Shown: positions 46,530 through 56,619 of the stretch, one piece after another | How positions within the stretch are numbered: position 1 is the stretch's first letter | How the letters are laid out: every line of letters starts with the position of its first letter | Origin: Paramacrobiotus metropolitanus | Lineage: Eukaryota > Tardigrada > Eutardigrada > Parachela > Macrobiotidae | DNA: 64,000 nt | Assembly (NCBI RefSeq): GCF_019649055.1 | Contig: NW_026570262.1 | Coordinates: 124,001-188,000, forward strand | Direction: 5' to 3' | The notes under the pieces: generated by a model | What the model was told of the DNA's origin: nothing | Database searches by the model: none | The model's input: only the letters and a program-made list of their open reading frames with translations | Program-made: the position numbers and the translations under genes

Positions 46530-47314
46530 CTGCAGATAAACCATGCCGCCGTCATCCACTTATTTTAGATCAACAGATTTGCTGTGGATTTTAATTCAGA
46601 ATTTAGCGCAATTGCTGTAATTTAATTTAGCCTGCGACTTATTTAGCTCCAGTACCTGGACCTGTATAAGTCGCAGGAAAAACAACGTATTTATTAAACG
46701 TTTAAGCGGATTTCTTTTGACGCAGTAAAGACAACTAGAAGTACAGTAAGTGCAACTAACTACATTTTAAAGGCCCTTCCTAGTACCACCGTACTACGTC
46801 ATTCACCTTCACCCATGGCTGTGCGCCCTGATTAAAAATCTTTGAAGGTCGCACTTTAAGGGAAAACAACGCATGCATCACACGCGATTAATTAAGCGCC
46901 AAAACTCTGTAAGGCTGCATGTACTGTACTTTGCATTCAGAGTGAGAAAATGCGTAAAAATCACTCTGATGTGACAGAAGTGATTATTCTCTGCAAATTC
47001 CTATAAGCCATAAAGAAACATTAACTAGATAACTGCCTAAGAACAGAGTAATTTTAATGCAGATAACGTCTTTTGAACAAATTTAAGAAAACCAAACTTC
47101 ATCTAAACTTTATTCATCTAAACTTCGAATTTCAAGACTCCCGAAAGGCAGAAATCCCGGTTCATCCTCGTGACAGCCTTGATAGGGACCGTCTTTACGG
47201 TTCCATCTACAGTACAGGACGAGCATAATTAGCCTGCTACCCCAACACATACTTTAAAAACCCACGATTTTATTAAACTTTTTTAACAATAACTCCAACT
47301 ATTTTTAACTATAT
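46530..47314. other. Spacer between AGL fragments
   Basis: AT-rich, one CGTACTACG-type motif near 46795, nothing recognised. The exons LAAVLPHF and LRHGLIP expected here are absent. Confidence 0.4.
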
Positions 47315-47417
47315 CGACGACCTGCCGATACGCTTGGCCGGGTGATGACCAGGTCGAAGCACCGCGGGAGTCCTTTGACGCGTGGTGGTCGAACACGGCG
47401 CCAAAGCAATCATCCAG
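47315..47417 (-). pseudogene. AGL: AGL exon (GLPRYVVP block), copy at 47.4 kb
   Basis: After acceptor TTCAG: LDDCFGAVFDHHASKDSRGA then frame-shifted VVDIVKNSW. It parallels LADWFGVVFEHVKGLPRYVV at 42813 at the DNA level (TTTGGCGYCGT, CAAAGGACTCCCGCG). Degenerate. Confidence 0.65.
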
Positions 47418-47605
47418 CTGAAACAGCCTGATTGTACATATTTTTGTGAAGTACGTAATAATAATAAGTAACTTTAATATTACATGTTCGCTGCAGCTGT
47501 CCAAGAGGATGACCGAATGAGAAACAGATACATCACTTTTTTTTCCCCTTATTTTAAACTTGTACAAGCAAATGCCATTTACACTTAAACTCAAATATCG
47601 AATAG

Positions 47606-47850
47606 CTAGAACAAGTAAAACAACTCTTCAAGCTCTTTTGAACAACCAACAGTTCCAAGGACAGAAGCGGCATTTCCACGCTGAATTTCAACACTAATAC
47701 GCTGCCACAAAAAATCAGTAGCGCGCACTTCTCCTGTTTGATCTTTTATACGTCGACCAACTTCATTTATGAACTGACGGAGTGACGGGTACTGGCGCCG
47801 CAACTTCCCATAGTCTCCAAGGACACCGGTTGGAAAAAATAACGATCAGT
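47606..47850 (-). mobile_element. 3' fragment of an RT/REL non-LTR retrotransposon
   Basis: The minus strand gives RYFFQPVSLETMG, a frame change, then FINEVGRRIKDQTGEVRATD, FLWQRISVEIQRGNAASV and stop. It matches the C-terminus of the RT protein at 59860-61980 (FETLGPNG, RQRISIEIQRGNAASV). An A-rich stretch follows 70-80 bases downstream. Extremely 5'-truncated insertion in the AGL array. Confidence 0.8.
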
Positions 47851-48004
47851 CAATTACATCACTAGGTTACAGTAGTAGTACAGCAGAAAATTGCTACAAT
47901 GTAAAAAATAATATTGTACGAAGTGTGCCGGTATCAGAAACCACGAGATTCGTAAGTACACCACAAATTTTCATCTCTATAAAACCATCATGTACGAAAC
48001 GTAC

Positions 48005-48068
48005 GGTAACGATCGACTCATAATTGCGCAGCCGTTCAGCAGTGTAACCCATCATCCAATTTCCGATG
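48005..48068 (-). pseudogene. AGL: AGL exon (NWMMGY block), 5'-truncated copy
   Basis: The minus strand reads RIGNWMMGYTAERLRNYESI before donor GTACGT, as at 42867-43000 (NWMMDYITDRLRNYES). Its first half is missing: upstream sequence is directly the 3' flank of the AGL copy ending at 48214. This is a duplication breakpoint. Confidence 0.78.
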
Positions 48069-48213
48069 CGTAAAATAATAGACAAGATAAATTAAACCCA
48101 CATACCGTAAATCGACGAAATCTCCAACATGTCGAGAAAGCATGCGAGTACGGAGTACCTCCCAACAGAGAACAGCAACAGGCCGGGGTGATAAAATCAC
48201 ACGTCAAGCATTT

Positions 48214-48457
48214 TTATTTGTCATTCGGCAGCGCATAAAACGCTTCCAGGATGCAGGCCATACTCCAGGCCTGGGTGTGTCAGCTACGGGGGCAGTCCGC
48301 CCCTCAGGCGCTGCTCAGTTCCGGTAGACCGCGCCAGTCGGAGCACAGCACAAACCAGTGCCGGCCCAGCTCCGTCTCCGCAGGCGATCGGGTTTTGCTA
48401 GAAACTTCCTTGTTCTGATTTACCGCGCAAGAACTATCCCATCAGCCACACCCACTC
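48214..48457 (-). pseudogene. AGL: AGL C-terminal exon, copy at 48.3 kb
   Basis: After acceptor CAG: EWVWLMG, a stop, LR, then frames with GRHWF, DWRGLPELS, CP, HTQAWSMACILEAFYAL and NDK stop. Human AGL has EWLWPIGYFLRAK, GLPELTNEN and QAWSIATILETLY. Three or more lesions. Donor-acceptor spacing and 3' flank are shared with 25334, 34733 and 56352. Confidence 0.82.
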
Positions 48458-49321
48458 CTGAAACAGGGGCATTTTGGTGTGATTTCTGTATAAAAAATCT
48501 ACTGCTACTTAAAGATCATTGTTTTTGCTACGTTGCGCAAACACACTTCCTATAGAAGAAAACGAACAGGTGGAATGAACAGTGGCGCCCTTACACTACG
48601 ATAATTCCGTAAATCCGCAGTGCGTTTCCATTGTACTGCTGAGTAGGATCTGACGAATCATGAGCCGAAGCAAATCCATGCCCGTAATTTTCGTTAACCA
48701 TACAGCGCCAGGCGAGTAGCAATATTGTGCGGTACATTAGCTATTGAATAATTTTCACCGGTCAGTAGTACGTGGACAATTCTTTATTAATATGCCTTAA
48801 TGCCGTTAACGAAAACAAAATGTAACGGAATTATTCAGCACAAAAAAGATTATGCAGCATGATCGTAGTACAGTAGTACTTAACGGCGACTCCGATACAA
48901 AAGAGGCTTTGAGCAGAAAACACCATAACCATACCTTAACCATTCCTTATCGTGTAGTTGGACGACCGCCATCGAGGTAGCAGTGTACAAAGTACTCAGC
49001 GAAGGCGCATAGCTGACTCTGGGACCCTTCAGATTTAATTTGTTTTCTCGCACTGCGTGAAACGATCTCTTTCCAAAAAATTACATTTACATTCAAAAAT
49101 GTTTTCTCTATTCAAAAAGTGTATATCTGGGGAAGTTAAATTGGGCAGGTGGTAAGAGGAGCCTTTGAAAGTCCATCACCATACGACGCGTTTGTATGGT
49201 ATTCACACTTACCATACGCTCGCACTTAACCATATAGTATGGTTAAGTGTATGGCTATGGTTAAGTGGAGCAGTTGCTCAAAGCTTCTAAAGTTTTACGA
49301 TAAATCGGTAAAAATACTTAC
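48458..49321. other. AGL intron DNA with a small inverted-repeat element
   Basis: 48720-48790 is a copy of intron sequence at 25910-25970 (AGTAGTACGTGGACAATT). 48915-49270 contains several AACCATA / TATGGTT words, ending in a perfect 12-bp stem (49223-49234 with 49238-49249, CACTTAACCATA), possibly a small MITE. No gene. Confidence 0.4.
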
Positions 49322-49391
49322 CGGTCCTTGATGATAGCTAGCGCCGTGCGCTCGTTTGGCATATTGCTGCTGTGATCGTCACCGTCGTACG
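49322..49391 (-). pseudogene. AGL: AGL small exon (YDGDDHSSN), copy at 49.35 kb
   Basis: The minus strand reads YDGDDHSSN, one-base shift, KRAHGASYHQGP, with donor GTAAGT. Part of the DYDN repeat present in siblings is deleted. It supplies the intact donor that defines this exon's end. Confidence 0.72.
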
Positions 49392-49477
49392 CTCAATCCG
49401 TAAGTGCGGAAAAAAAGAAAATCGCATAAAAAAATTGTGCACAAATGTTCAAAGAAATAAATCATCCCAGCGCTTAC

Positions 49478-49574
49478 TTTGGTGTGAGAATTTTCAAGCC
49501 AAGCGGACCCAACAGATGCTCTTGGTCGATATTCGACACTTGCCATGCGTCACCCGCACCGAACACCTCCAGCG
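49478..49574 (-). pseudogene. AGL: AGL exon (LLGPLGLK block), copy at 49.5 kb
   Basis: Open between acceptor TGCAG and donor GTAAGC: EVFGAGDAWQVSNIDQEH, LLGPLGLKILTPK. Clearest copy of this exon; human AGL ALEIAEKKLLGPLGMKTL. Confidence 0.85.
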
Positions 49575-49752
49575 CTGCAAATCACAATTTCCCAACTAGA
49601 CCGCAGATTCTGAAACTGGCAATGAAACGGAATCTGTCATTCGCAAAACTAAGATACTACATACAAAATCAACCTTTGTATTTGGATCAATTAGAACGGC
49701 ATGTTCATAACCAATGCCGAACAATTCGATACGCACAATACCACACAATGGA

Positions 49753-50480
49753 TCAATATCGGTACTTAATATCATTTGCCGCAGTATTTAATGTTACATC
49801 TGCTACATGTGCTGGGCATTTTAAAATGCTTATATTCAACTTTTCCGCTATGTGCATAGGCATAATGGAGATGCTTGCGCCAGTATCCACCAACGTTTTT
49901 ACTTCGTCGTTGTCATTCATAGACAACAACACGTATACAGCCTGTGCATCCAGTGTTGGTAATGCGACATCAAACCCTTTCGACACAGCATCCGGAAACT
50001 GTGACAGCTGCTGTATTCGCTCGACGGATAGTGCATTTACTTGCACATCCTTGCCAAGTTTACAAACTTCCATTGCGCGTGCTTCCGCTCTTCTGCTATT
50101 GTGCCGGGCTAACACGTCCGCGGGCGGTTCACGCGTCGCCTCTTTAAATTTGCCTTTAAAAGTACAAAACTTTGCTGGGTGCAGCTCGTGGCACTCAAAG
50201 CAAATCAGCTGACCGGCATCATTTTTCCACTTATTTAAGTCAATTTCAACGTTGCCGATCATGAACGGCCGTCGGCCGCTATTCTGGGGATTTTCACTTT
50301 TTGCGTTTTCGCCTTTCTCGTATGTACTTCCAGATTGTTCATACGAACTGGGTCGGTAATTACCGTATCCGCTTCGGCCACCACGGCCACGATTATTATT
50401 ACCGCGGTATCCACCGCGTCCACGGTTACCATTATTACCGTAATAATTGTTGTTATTATTTTGATTTTTGGTGTTGTCAA
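49753..50480 (-). CDS. Retroelement RGG linker, zinc knuckle and aspartic protease
   Basis: One minus-strand frame (from about 50480) runs through an Asn/Gly/Arg-rich RGG-type linker (motifs NRGRGGYRG, RGRGGRSGYG), then MIGNVEIDLNKW, a single knuckle CFECHELHPAKFC (C-x2-C-x3-H-x4-C), a basic segment and the retropepsin motif LVDTGASISIMP, ending at a stop at 49753. The DTGA motif is the catalytic centre of retroviral-type proteases that mature Gag. The fold's second conserved stretch is not evident, and the frame ends early without RT. Confidence 0.75.
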
Positions 50481-50595
50481 ACTGTTCTTGATCTATTATC
50501 TATCTTGATCTATCTTGATCTGTTCTCAAACTGTCAAACTGTTCTTGATCAAACTGTTCTTGAGTATTGTCAAACTGTTCTTGATCTAAAGTAAA
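50476..50595. repeat. Minisatellite CAAACTGTTCTTGAT in the gag tail
   Basis: Four to five imperfect 15-18-base units encode the repeated EQFDQ / EQFDN tail of the Gag-like protein. Slippage here probably caused the frame break between gag and the protease frame. Confidence 0.7.
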
Positions 50596-51290
50596 CTGCC
50601 TTACAGCGGCATGTAACGGATGGATCACGTCCATCGGTTTATTCAACTCATCGTAATTGCCAGTAGCCACTGTACTACGCTGAAAGAACGGCTCTGCTGC
50701 CAGCGGTTCAACCCCACCGGCTGGCACCTCATCATCGATAATGCTCATATTTAAATCTTTTTCGGTATTTGTTGCAGTTTGGTTATCCGAATTCTGCTCC
50801 TTATTGTGCAGTGCAAAAGCAAAAGGGGAAACAACCTTTTCCACTCTTTCACCAGCATTTTCATATGCATCTGCAGCTGCTGTTTGAACAGCCTGCACTT
50901 GCGCAGTGAACTTCTGCATTGCAGCTTTGTAAGCTTCAACAGTAAACAGTTTCGTGATGTTTTGTGGCAGCTCTCTGTGCTCCAACCACACTCGCCAACC
51001 TGTCGGCGGCTTTCCCATTTTAGCTTCGTCGTTATCATACGTAACGAAGTCTTTGCCACAAATTCCTGATTTAGGAACTGCAACATTCAATTCGTTTAAG
51101 AATGCTTCGATTTTAACGCCAATCGGCACAATAAATTTATCCGGTATCAGCTCTGCTGCACCTTGCTTTACTGCTTGCCTCGTAAACTTTGGTTGCACTA
51201 CCGGCTGTGACGCGTGCTTTTCGAATTTTCCATTCTTCAGCTTTTTCACTTCAGTTCTTTGTTCAGCGCTCGTTGCACTGACTTCTTTTG
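50500..51290 (-). CDS. Retroelement Gag-like region
   Basis: Open minus-strand frame of about 260 residues with VPIGVKIEAFLNEL, MGKPPTGWRVWLEHREL and a Gln/Asp-rich tail (DQEQFDNTQEQFDQEQFDSL). No ATG opens the frame after the upstream TAA, so initiation is unclear or the start is damaged. It sits directly upstream of, and in another frame from, the RGG-protease region. Confidence 0.55.
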
Positions 51291-51942
51291 TTTAAATGCT
51301 AGAAACGTCTTTTGTTTAACCCGGATACGTTAGCTACGCCTTTTGTTCTCCGTGTTCGTTAACACTCACTTTTTACAGCTCAAGCACTGCTTTGGCTGTC
51401 TACGCTTTAGCTACGCTCAAGATTTTGTGTGCACACTTGTATGCTTCGGCACTGCTCTCAGCATACGTACTTTAGCTTAAGAATTCTGCTTTCGACTCTG
51501 TCTACTCGCAGTTTTGTTGCGCAACTTCCACTTCAGATTTCCAGGAACACGTCTGTTCGCTGGCTAAGAATTATTCGGGAACATCAATCTCTGGCCAGGA
51601 GAATTGAGCCCCTACAGTAATTAGAGTATACCCAGTTTTGTGCTCAGGATCGATATACAGGTTAACCCTGCATCGATCAGCTGGCAGGACAAACTGCACA
51701 GCGTCCAGACAGAGCAGAGCTCCCGGACAATTAGGTTTTCGTCGTGGGTCGCAGGCACAGGCAGAATTGGCTCACCACCAACCCACCTGTCGCCAGTACC
51801 CGGACTACTCAATTAAGGCGTCCAGTCGGCAGTTACTGCCCGGACATCCGTCCAGTCGGTACCGAAGTACCCGGACTGAGCACCTGGGAATGTACAATTC
51901 ACACACTTCACATATTACTTAGCTTGGCCTAGGAAAGGTTCG

Positions 51943-51960
51943 AACTGACGGTGGGCGCCA
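51943..51960 (-). other. Primer-binding site (tRNA 3'-end complement)
   Basis: The minus strand reads TGGCGCCCACCGTCAGTT; the plus strand is the corresponding tRNA-like 3' end, TTCGAACTGACGGTGGGCGCCA minus its first bases, including CCA. It resembles lysine-tRNA-type primer sites (TGGCGCCC). It directly abuts the inferred LTR end. Confidence 0.75.
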
Positions 51961-52348
51961 TGACGGAGAGAGGAGTACGATAGGGATAATACCGTAATAT
52001 CAATCCTACCGACCTGACTCAACGACAGAGAATGAGCTGATAATTTCAATGTGGCATAGCCAAGAAATATGTGTAAGCTACGAACTACGCGAAGCGAGAA
52101 TCTCACACTGCATTCCGACGATATATTTTAATAGAAAAACTCCGACGCTGCCAAACTTCGAATGCCAACCAACTGATGATCAAAATACTGCAACTCTCGG
52201 ACTTATATACGCGCGAAGCGCGTCCGGTTAGAAAAGCCAAAAGTATCAACCGAAACAAAAGAGAAACTGCTCGAATGCACAAAATATAGCCGTAAAACAC
52301 GAGTACAGATATATAGAAATACGTACTATACTAAGCCGCTACTGTACA
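51961..52348 (-). repeat. Inferred 5' LTR, about 388 bp
   Basis: In element orientation it would start TGTACAGTAG (52348) and end CCGTCA (51961). A TATATAAG box lies at about 52200-52207 on the minus strand. No second copy is in the window, so this is inferred from the primer site and TG..CA ends. Confidence 0.5.
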
Positions 52349-52519
52349 CCATATTCCGTCACGTCGTCCGCCTCTTCACAGTTCGTAGTTCGTGCGGAAG
52401 ACAACCCGGTTAAAATCTGTCACAGTGAGTTTCTGACAAATCTTTTGCAATTTCCCAGACGGTACGTCAAACACTGCGTTTTTAATCTGGGTGATGCCTT
52501 CGGGTCGGAGATCCCACAG
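52349..52519 (-). pseudogene. AGL: AGL exon (TDFNRVVFRTN block), interrupted by LTR element
   Basis: After acceptor TAG: LWDLRPEGITQIKNAVFDVP, LTVTDFNRVVFRTNYEL, stop. Sibling of 25972-26151 (LWDLGPQ, SLTEFKRVLFRTND) and of human AGL LTLAELNQILYRC. Its 3' end stops at the inferred LTR edge, so the retrotransposon inserted in this exon. Confidence 0.75.
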
Positions 52520-53655
52520 CTATAACCTGCGACGAGGATTTTCCGTAAATATGCGCATAAAACCATAAAGCGCTTGGTATCCGATTGTATACGCCAAGAT
52601 GTAAAAGCACAACGCAATAAAAAACATCGACACACTTTCAAAACATACTATACAAGATGATGTCAAGATCTGAATACCAACAAGCGTCTTAAATGAACGT
52701 GTGAACACTGTGGCCAACCATGGGCGGACAGCAACAGACCTCGTGCCATTATTCTACAACGCTCCTGCCCGATGAACTAATATGAACAACCAAGTGCTAC
52801 GAATCGCAAGCTTTTTAAATGTCATTTCTGCAATCAAGACCCAAATCGTTTTTAAAGACCACGTTCATAGCCTTAACAATATTTAATGTTACCGCTTGCG
52901 GAATCCACTGGGGGTGCTGGAGCCCCGGCTGCTGGGAGGCTGGTGCTCTCGGTGATCGGCTGCGTGCCGTGACCGTGGGTCACCGAGAAGCCGGCCGACC
53001 GGGTCGGCGGAAGAGAGCGAACAGTGCCCTGCGCAACCGAAGGCCCCCTTATTGAGCAAGTGCGAAATAACAGCAGAAGAAAACAGCAGGGTGTGGCGGG
53101 TGGTAAAAGAACAGATCACTCGCGCGCACACGATCGAAGGAGCAAAACAGACAGCAATGAGAACTGCAGAAACATGCAGTGCGAGCGTACGAGCAGTGCC
53201 AAGTGCAAACGGCGTGCCCGTGCATGACGGCGGTCGCTTTGATCCAAGCGCCACGGCGGCGCGCAGCGCCACCAACAGACTCACGTAACACGCCACACAT
53301 GGCGAAAGGAGAAAGAGCGGGAGCGCATGTCCTCCAGCTAACATTAACATCAATTAACTCGTTAATTGTCATTTAACCTTAATAAAGGTTAAATAAATAA
53401 AAATCACAACAAAATGAATAAAATTAATAATAAAAATATGGACGAACTTTCAATGCCGCATAGAAAGCGGTAAATAAACAAGCAATATCATATTTTTCGT
53501 AATATCTTAAAAATTACTGACACCAGCAAACAACAATGTACCATTCTTGGTTGAGGATTAGGTTCATATTCGGTAAAATTAATTTACTTCGTAATTATGA
53601 AGCTCACAGTCTTCGTCGAAATAGCATGCCTTTTATAGTTTTGTTCCGAGTGCAC
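52520..53655. other. Spacer with a GC-rich island of unknown nature
   Basis: 52700-52790 repeats intron DNA seen near 33080 (CGTGCCATTAYTCTACAAC). 52890-53330 is strikingly GC- and CpG-rich with overlapping ORFs on both strands; one minus frame gives STSLPAAGAPAPPVDSASGN after a possible acceptor (TTGCGCAG). It may be a divergent AGL exon, an unrelated exon or a CpG island; I cannot decide. Confidence 0.35.
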
Positions 53656-54076
53656 GCACTGAAAACCACCACCGCGCCCGGAGCTCGAGGGAAAAGCACA
53701 AAGCGCACATCCCGTTTAGCCTGGCTCTTCTGCATCTCCGGATCCTTTCGATCCAAATAGCTGCCCTTATCGAACCTAATGACCTAATGTTCTTCTGCAT
53801 GTACACTTGGTAGCCCGGTGGTGGTATTTAGTAGCATCACCCTCGAACTTCGTTTCCCCGGTATACTCCAGTCCGGCCTCCAAGGCGATACACTCCACGC
53901 TTCCTTCGATGCTCCGGGGTCGGAGAGAAGGAGCGGGGTGGAAAGCGTCCATTTGTGCCGACCGGAAGGCGATTTGAAGTATGGCCACGTAGGCCGAGTG
54001 ATCCGCGGGGTTGTGCCGGGTGATGGGCATCGTGTCGCTATCCATTTGATCCGCGAAGACCTTTATAATGCACCAA
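53656..54076 (-). pseudogene. AGL: AGL exon (TRHNP / SAYVAI block), copy at 53.9 kb
   Basis: After acceptor ACAG: VFADQMDSDTMPITRHNPAD, HSAYVAILQIAFRSAQMDAF, IEGSVECIALEAGLEYTGET, then a frame break, and AVVVFS near donor GTGCAC. Human AGL: [20 protein letters not shown]. Better preserved than the copy at 36708-37142, lacking its duplication. Confidence 0.85.
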
Positions 54077-54412
54077 CTGTCGGGCAATACGATAGAACAT
54101 TAATGCAAAATTCAGTATAATTATCTGTATTAACTGGAAAAATTTCTAGTTACATTCAGTACTGCAAGTGAGAAAATAAAATAAAATAACGATCTCAATC
54201 ATCCACTATTTTTATCGTCATTACTTCAGTATTCTCGTTGCATGCCTATTCTGGTGAAACACTCGCAGCCACTTAACTACAGTACTTTCATGTAATAAAA
54301 CTGCCAAAAGCATATGAAGCACAGTCAATCGTCTTTAAAAAGTGTAGCTTACGCGTTAGATAATCGACGTCGGGTACAGAAAAATTTAAGGTAAATTATT
54401 TTAGGTGACTGC

Positions 54413-55121
54413 TATGCGCCCCGACAAACCGGGCGCATATAGAATTTAGCTATGCGCCCCGGTGTACAGAGTACGGGCGCACAGAATTTGGCTTTGCGCC
54501 CCGAATTTCCGGGCGCAAAGCTGTCTGATGATGTAATATACCAGAATGCATCCAGACTTTAGGTAACATGCGCTTTCCAAAAAATTTTGGAGAAGCAGTG
54601 GGAAAGTTGCTTACTTTATTGTGCGCAGGAGAAGAGGGCAGCTTGTGCCTCAATCTGTGAATTTATTTGCGATTACTATGGTTTTGTGGCTAGTAATGGA
54701 GTAGACTTCCGTGTCGTCCTAGATGGCCGATAACCGTTGTTACGCACAAAACTGGTAAACCAGTGTTGCTTTTTTGTTTACTGTAAAACTGCTGAAAATC
54801 AAGATCTGTCAGACTGATTGTGTAATGTTTTGGATATCTATCCAATAAAGCAGCCGATGAAAAGAGATTAACCAAACGTAAATGTACCTATCAAGTGTCC
54901 TCAATTTCTGAAGTCCTCTCTTAACTTCTTCTCTTATGCAACCTTAGTGGTTAATCGAACAAAAAGAAGTTAAGGACAAAAACAATAAACTGCCGGGGAA
55001 ACATGAAAATTTTGATATTTTTCTGTGCCGGGCATTCGGGGCGTAAAGCCAAATTCTGTGCGCCCGAACATCCGGGGCGCATAGCTTAATTCTATGCGCC
55101 CGGTTTGTCGGGGCGTAAGCC
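54413..55121. mobile_element. Foldback/MITE-like element with multi-hairpin ends
   Basis: About 710 bp. The left end contains three consecutive hairpins: 54413-54439 (TATGCGCCC / GGGCGCATA), 54451-54483, and 54491-54521 (GCTTTGCGCCC / GGGCGCAAAGC). The right end (55025-55121) is their inverted counterpart, so ends also pair with each other. Flanks share ATTATTTTA (about 54396-54404 and 55129-55137), a candidate 9-bp, or 8-bp hAT-like, target duplication. The interior has no recognised transposase. A second copy of the end is at 41460. Confidence 0.8.
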
Positions 55122-56351
55122 ATTTCGATTATTTTAAGGTAAAACGCGAAGACAGAAACCAAGATCATCACAAGGTAAAGTTAAGAACGTCCAAAAGAAA
55201 TATGATGAAAATATTTCAACATTTTCTGGTTTCCATTTCGTATTCTTATAAAAACTGCCAGAAACTTTACCCTAAACGGCACCAGCTCATCAGATCCCCG
55301 CTTACTTCCGGCCATACTGACCGCGGCCGTCGACGGCAGCGCATCGGCCAGTTGTGCTACTGGATGTTAAACTCCAAAATGGCCAACCCCTTTATTTTGA
55401 TTGTGTACAAGCAAAACAAACAGACAAAGAACAGCAGATGCGCGGCGGGAAGAGCGCCTATTTCACATGGCCTCCTGCCCAGTTCTTATTCTTCCTTTGG
55501 TTTTGTTGTGAGAATTTGACTTATAAGCTGATGCTTCGAAATTCATGAGCGAATTTTTTCAAAGCTATCCATTTCTGGTACTTTTGGTTGTCAGGAAATT
55601 CAACACCCGGTGACCAAAATATGAAACCGTATACTTAAAGTAACCGAAATATGAGACAAATCCAAGTACTTGTAATTACTGTAGTTGCCTGCGAAGGTAA
55701 AAATAAACGATAATAATAGTGTCTGACTAATTATTCAGGCAGTACAAGCAGTACAAGATCAACAGCGATCGAAATACGGCGCAGATGCTATGTTTTACAG
55801 TACACTTTGGCAAAACAAAGCAGTATTGACCGGCATTCCTCGCCAACATTAAGCGGTGGTGAGTTAACTTCAGTTTTAGTAAAACTAACGTTCATAAAAT
55901 CTTTCTAACCGTGCAAGACATTGCAAGATTACATATGATTAAATCTGAAGCGTCAAAAAAGTACTTCCAGTACCGCAGTAAAAAGTTAAAAGCTGTCCTG
56001 TTGTTAATAGTTGTTTTCGAGATTTTGCATAATCAGGATTTATTCAGTTTGAGCCTTGAGGCGCGAATACCGCACCGAAATCGCAGCTCAACAGAAATGT
56101 GACCTTTCCATCCGCAAACTAGAACCCAGCCGAATTTATTAATCACTTGACTAAAGCGACGATAACAAAACTGTGAAAATTGCAAACTTTGAAATGACAA
56201 GATGCACACAACAGTAACAGATAAATGACCGACAATATAATTTAATCCCAGCACAGTAAATCGAAGAAATCTCCAGTTTATCGAGAAAGCATGCGAGTAT
56301 CGCATGAACATGGAGCAGCAACACGGGGGATGAATCACACAGAAAAGCATT
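55122..56351. other. Spacer and 3' flank of an AGL copy
   Basis: No gene recognised. 56060-56350 matches the 3' flank of other AGL copies (GTGACCTTTCCATCC, CAGTTTATCGAGAAAGCATGCGAGTA). 55860-55890 shares AACTTCAGTTTTAGTAAAA with 33820-33840. Confidence 0.45.
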
Positions 56352-56619
56352 TTATTTCTCATTTTGCAGCGCATACAACGCTTGCAGGATGCTGGCCACT
56401 CCAGGCCTGGGTGCGGCAGCTGTGGGAACAATACACTCCTCCGGCGTTTGTTAACTCCGGCAGACCGCGCCAGTCGGAGCTCCGCACATGTAACCAATGC
56501 CGGCCCAGCACCGACGTCTCCACAAACGACTGAGTTTCGCTGGAAATCTCTGCGTTCTGCTGTTTGCCGGCGAAAATTCATTTAGCGGGCAGGAAGTATC
56601 CCATCAGCCACACCCACTC
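56352..56619 (-). pseudogene. AGL: AGL C-terminal exon, copy at 56.4 kb
   Basis: After acceptor TTCAG: EWVWLMGYFLPAK, stop, then ETSVLGRHWLHVRSSDWRGL, PELTNAGGVYCSHSCRTQAW, then a small deletion (of the Met-Ala codons) shifts the frame before the usual stop. Best-preserved C-terminal exon. It is followed on the minus strand by fragments from the middle of the protein, so a copy ends here. Confidence 0.87.

Larger units (their letters stand above)
49600..52348 (-). mobile_element. Truncated gag-protease LTR retrotransposon
   Basis: Minus-strand element with an inferred 5' LTR (52348-51961), an 18-base tRNA primer-binding site directly after it, a leader, a Gag-like region and a retropepsin. 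RT, RNase H, integrase and the 3' LTR are missing; the left boundary near 49.6 kb meets an AGL exon copy. A single LTR remains, so its borders are inferred from TG..CA ends and the primer site. Confidence 0.75.

Noticed and set aside
49445-50212. 255-codon plus-strand ORF, Ser/Thr/Cys-rich
   Set aside because: Antisense of the retroelement protease region and an AGL fragment; the minus strand carries the DTGA motif and zinc knuckle.
51937-51960. Possible tRNA gene ending in CCA
   Set aside because: Only a tRNA 3'-end-like stretch is present and genomic tRNA genes of animals lack encoded CCA; it is the primer-binding site of the LTR element.
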